This document shows, piece by piece, positions 62,223-64,000 of a DNA stretch of 64,000 bases. Position numbers and translations under genes: made by a program. Below the pieces are notes generated by a model that did not search any database, had not been told where the DNA came from, and saw nothing but the letters and a program-made list of their open reading frames with translations. Each line of letters starts with the position of its first letter. Position 1 is the stretch's first letter. This stretch comes from Planctomycetaceae bacterium (GTDB taxonomy: Bacteria > Planctomycetota > Planctomycetia > Planctomycetales > Planctomycetaceae): positions 1 to 64,000 of the forward strand of contig OMIV01000216.1 of NCBI GenBank assembly GCA_900299185.1, read 5' to 3'.

Positions 62223-64000
62223 CTACCACTGCCAAGTTAGGCCGATGTTGAACGCATCCTGCTTCCAGGTCTGACGCTCAGCCTTCTGGATTGTCGGGAA
62301 CAATCCGGCTGATGGGTTTCCTCGCCAGAGAATGTCTTCGTCCGGTCGGGTGAATTCCCCAATATAGGTCAGAGTATAACCTACGTTGACCGTTGCTTTG
62401 CTAAACAGTGATGAGCGTCGTAGGAGTGGGACATATCGCAAGAACGGCCCCTCAACGTAGAAGTTCTGTTCGAACAGGGGGGAAACGTGTGTGGAATTCT
62501 TTTGATCCGAGAAGTCGTTAGGACGCGGATCTGCGGCAGTTGGCTGGATGAGATTTGCGATATGAGTGGTAACAAAGATATTGTCACCGCTCAGTGTCAT
62601 GCGTTCGTGGTTCGCCAGCAACGCGAAGGTGGAGCGTCCGCCCATGCGAAGTGAGTCGCCGCCGATCACATAATTCATACCGATTTCTGGTCCGGCGAGA
62701 TACGACCGAACGCGACTGTGTAGAATCGATGTGATGGGATATAGAGCGTTGGTGGGAGAGCCAAAGACTGACGTTCCTGCTTGGGCACCACCACCGCCGG
62801 CTTGTCCGCCGAGACTGTCTTCAATAAGGCCCGCCTCGTCGACGATTCCGTTTCGATTGTCGTCGAAGAAGTTGGGAAGCGAGTGGACGAGCAAATCTGT
62901 GACCGTAGTTTGGTTATTATTACCGCCACCAGCGGCGCCGAGAGAATTATAGGTCCATCCGCTGTGTCGCCCGAAGAACGAGAAGTTCTCCTCGATGCTG
63001 GTATAGCGGAAGCCAACATTGGGATTCACTCGAAGCCAATTGTTCTTGATTAATGGCATCGTTTGCCATCGTAGCCCTGCACCGTATTGCTCGACGCTAA
63101 ACTTGATTTTGAAATCCAAGTCGTAGACTGCTGAGGCACCGCCAACAGTCGAGCCGTCTGGTAATACTGTGATTGTTCCGTCATCGAGTGGAATGCCGCG
63201 CAGATTCAATAGGTTCGATTGCAGGGCTTCTGTGACACTTCGGTATGGTCCAATCGGCCCTGGAATCTGGGAAACGTCAATTGGTCCGTTGTTGATCAAC
63301 AACTGCGGTGCTCGAGCATTGACAATCTGAAGAATCGTGTCGATGTCGGTGATAGACGGCATCTGACCACGACGCGGAGATATGTCATGCTTTCGCGAAT
63401 CGTATTCGGTGTCGTCGTCGATAGCCCAACCGCCGAACAGCTCCATCCCGGTGCCGTCTGGATTGAGGTTATCAAGCGAGATTCGGAGTCCGTCCATTGT
63501 GGGGGACGAAATTTCGCCACCGTAAATTGGGTCATACCAATTAAAACCGCGGCCGTAGGTATTGGTGCCCTCGAAGCGGTTGAGCAGAGTCTGAAGCTGG
63601 CCGCCGCCGTTTGCACCGCCACCCGCGCCAGCTTGTTGGTTGATAAGCTGATTGCGGAGTTGATGCTTGTAAGTCGGAGCGGCTCGATTGCCGACGTAGC
63701 CCTGAGGCCGTTTCGTGGCGATGTAATTATATTCGCTTCGGAACTTCCAATGGCTCTCCATGCCTTCGTGGGATTGGTTGTCGTAGTTCCACAACCCACC
63801 CTCGTTGACGTGGCGACCATAGTCCATTTCGTAGGGCGAAATCGCCGGCCACTGTTGGAAACTGCCGGGTACCGCACCAGGGCCAGGCACCTGGTAGAAC
63901 GCTCCCGACGGATCAGCAAAAGCCGAACCGGAAGCCGGCATCGGCGGTTGCTGTGCCGAAGCAGTGCTGGCGCCCGCGACTGCCGCGAACGCACCCAACA
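62223..64000 (-). CDS. BBP7-like outer-membrane beta-barrel protein (5' end outside window)
   Basis: At least 591 residues; the frame stays open to the window edge, so the start and most of the signal peptide lie beyond it (the visible part reads GAFAAVAGASTASAQ, a signal-peptide end). The mature protein has alternating beta strands with Gly/Asn/Asp-rich loops (MDGLRISLDNLNPDGTGMEL, EQYGAGLRWQTMPLIKNNWL, VNPNVGFRYTSIEENFSFFG, YLAGPEIGMNYVIGGDSLRM) and ends in NIGLTWQW, an aromatic terminus as in outer-membrane barrels. A DDNRNGIVDEAGL loop could bind calcium. Length and pattern match the BBP7 family that is expanded in planctomycetes. Surface-exposed porin or structural protein. Confidence 0.83.
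   Translation of the reverse strand, partial: LGAFAAVAGASTASAQQPPMPASGSAFADPSGAFYQVPGPGAVPGSFQQWPAISPYEMDYGRHVNEGGLWNYDNQSHEGMESHWKFRSEYNYIATKRPQGYVGNRAAPTYKHQLRNQLINQQAGAGGGANGGGQLQTLLNRFEGTNTYGRGFNWYDPIYGGEISSPTMDGLRISLDNLNPDGTGMELFGGWAIDDDTEYDSRKHDISPRRGQMPSITDIDTILQIVNARAPQLLINNGPIDVSQIPGPIGPYRSVTEALQSNLLNLRGIPLDDGTITVLPDGSTVGGASAVYDLDFKIKFSVEQYGAGLRWQTMPLIKNNWLRVNPNVGFRYTSIEENFSFFGRHSGWTYNSLGAAGGGNNNQTTVTDLLVHSLPNFFDDNRNGIVDEAGLIEDSLGGQAGGGGAQAGTSVFGSPTNALYPITSILHSRVRSYLAGPEIGMNYVIGGDSLRMGGRSTFALLANHERMTLSGDNIFVTTHIANLIQPTAADPRPNDFSDQKNSTHVSPLFEQNFYVEGPFLRYVPLLRRSSLFSKATVNVGYTLTYIGEFTRPDEDILWRGNPSAGLFPTIQKAERQTWKQDAFNIGLTWQW

Overview
The window looks like chromosomal DNA of a planctomycete. 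The lineage-typical content is: a PVC-type dehydrogenase with HEAT-like region and C-terminal CxxCH haem domain (15604-18639), a secreted ThuA-like protein (10169-11110), a BBP7-like outer-membrane beta-barrel (62223 to the end), an LEPR-XLL-type N-terminus (54077-55390), giant repetitive exoproteins, many small lipoproteins, and a TonB-like/ExbD pair. GC looks moderately high and gene spacing is loose. No rRNA, tRNA, CRISPR array, phage block or complete insertion sequence was recognised.

Layout. 1-5.5 kb: the 3' part of a giant adhesin-like metalloprotease gene, cut by one in-frame TAA at 3101. 5.8-11.1 kb: small unknown protein, peroxiredoxin-like protein, TPR protein, Lgt, ECF sigma factor, lipoprotein, ThuA protein. 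11.4-14.1 kb: a two-gene CUT2-type ABC importer with an odd permease and no binding protein. 14.4-18.6 kb: cupin, rnpA, PVC-type dehydrogenase. 18.7-19.5 kb: translationally coupled pair ending in a HEPN-like protein. 19.7-27.6 kb: carbamoyltransferase, DUF2752 protein, two paralogous lipoproteins, a secreted protein, dihydroorotase, an unknown protein. 27.9-34.2 kb: CocE-type hydrolase, two nuclease-fold proteins, DUF1003 protein, PlsY, and an MFS transporter coupled to a small membrane protein.

34.3-42.2 kb (minus strand) holds the two most original loci. One is ExbD next to a TonB-like anchor fused to a terpene-cyclase-like toroid. The other is a compact FHA/coiled-coil - acidic motif-repeat - two-helix membrane protein operon. 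42.6-48.8 kb is a TrpXYZ-like ABC system (tandem-duplicated binding protein, STAS protein, permease, ATPase) with a VapBC module lying in it on the opposite strand. 48.9-53.7 kb: APH-fold kinase, Wzc-like polysaccharide protein, sugar-nucleotide epimerase. 54-64 kb: LEPR-XLL exoprotein, MMPL transporter, fatty-acid desaturase, ECF-type ATPase, lipoprotein, a 55-residue membrane protein with a strong terminator, and the beta-barrel.

Intergenic DNA is rich in palindromic repeats. One degenerate family (CTCTGCGG / CCGCAGAG arms) occurs in four gaps as five copies. A nested palindrome lies at 11165-11300 and further hairpins at 5548, 25203 and 37633. The best candidates for undescribed biology are the FHA operon, the ExbD/toroid locus, the STAS-linked importer and the HEPN pair. 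All functional proposals for them are inference from sequence only.
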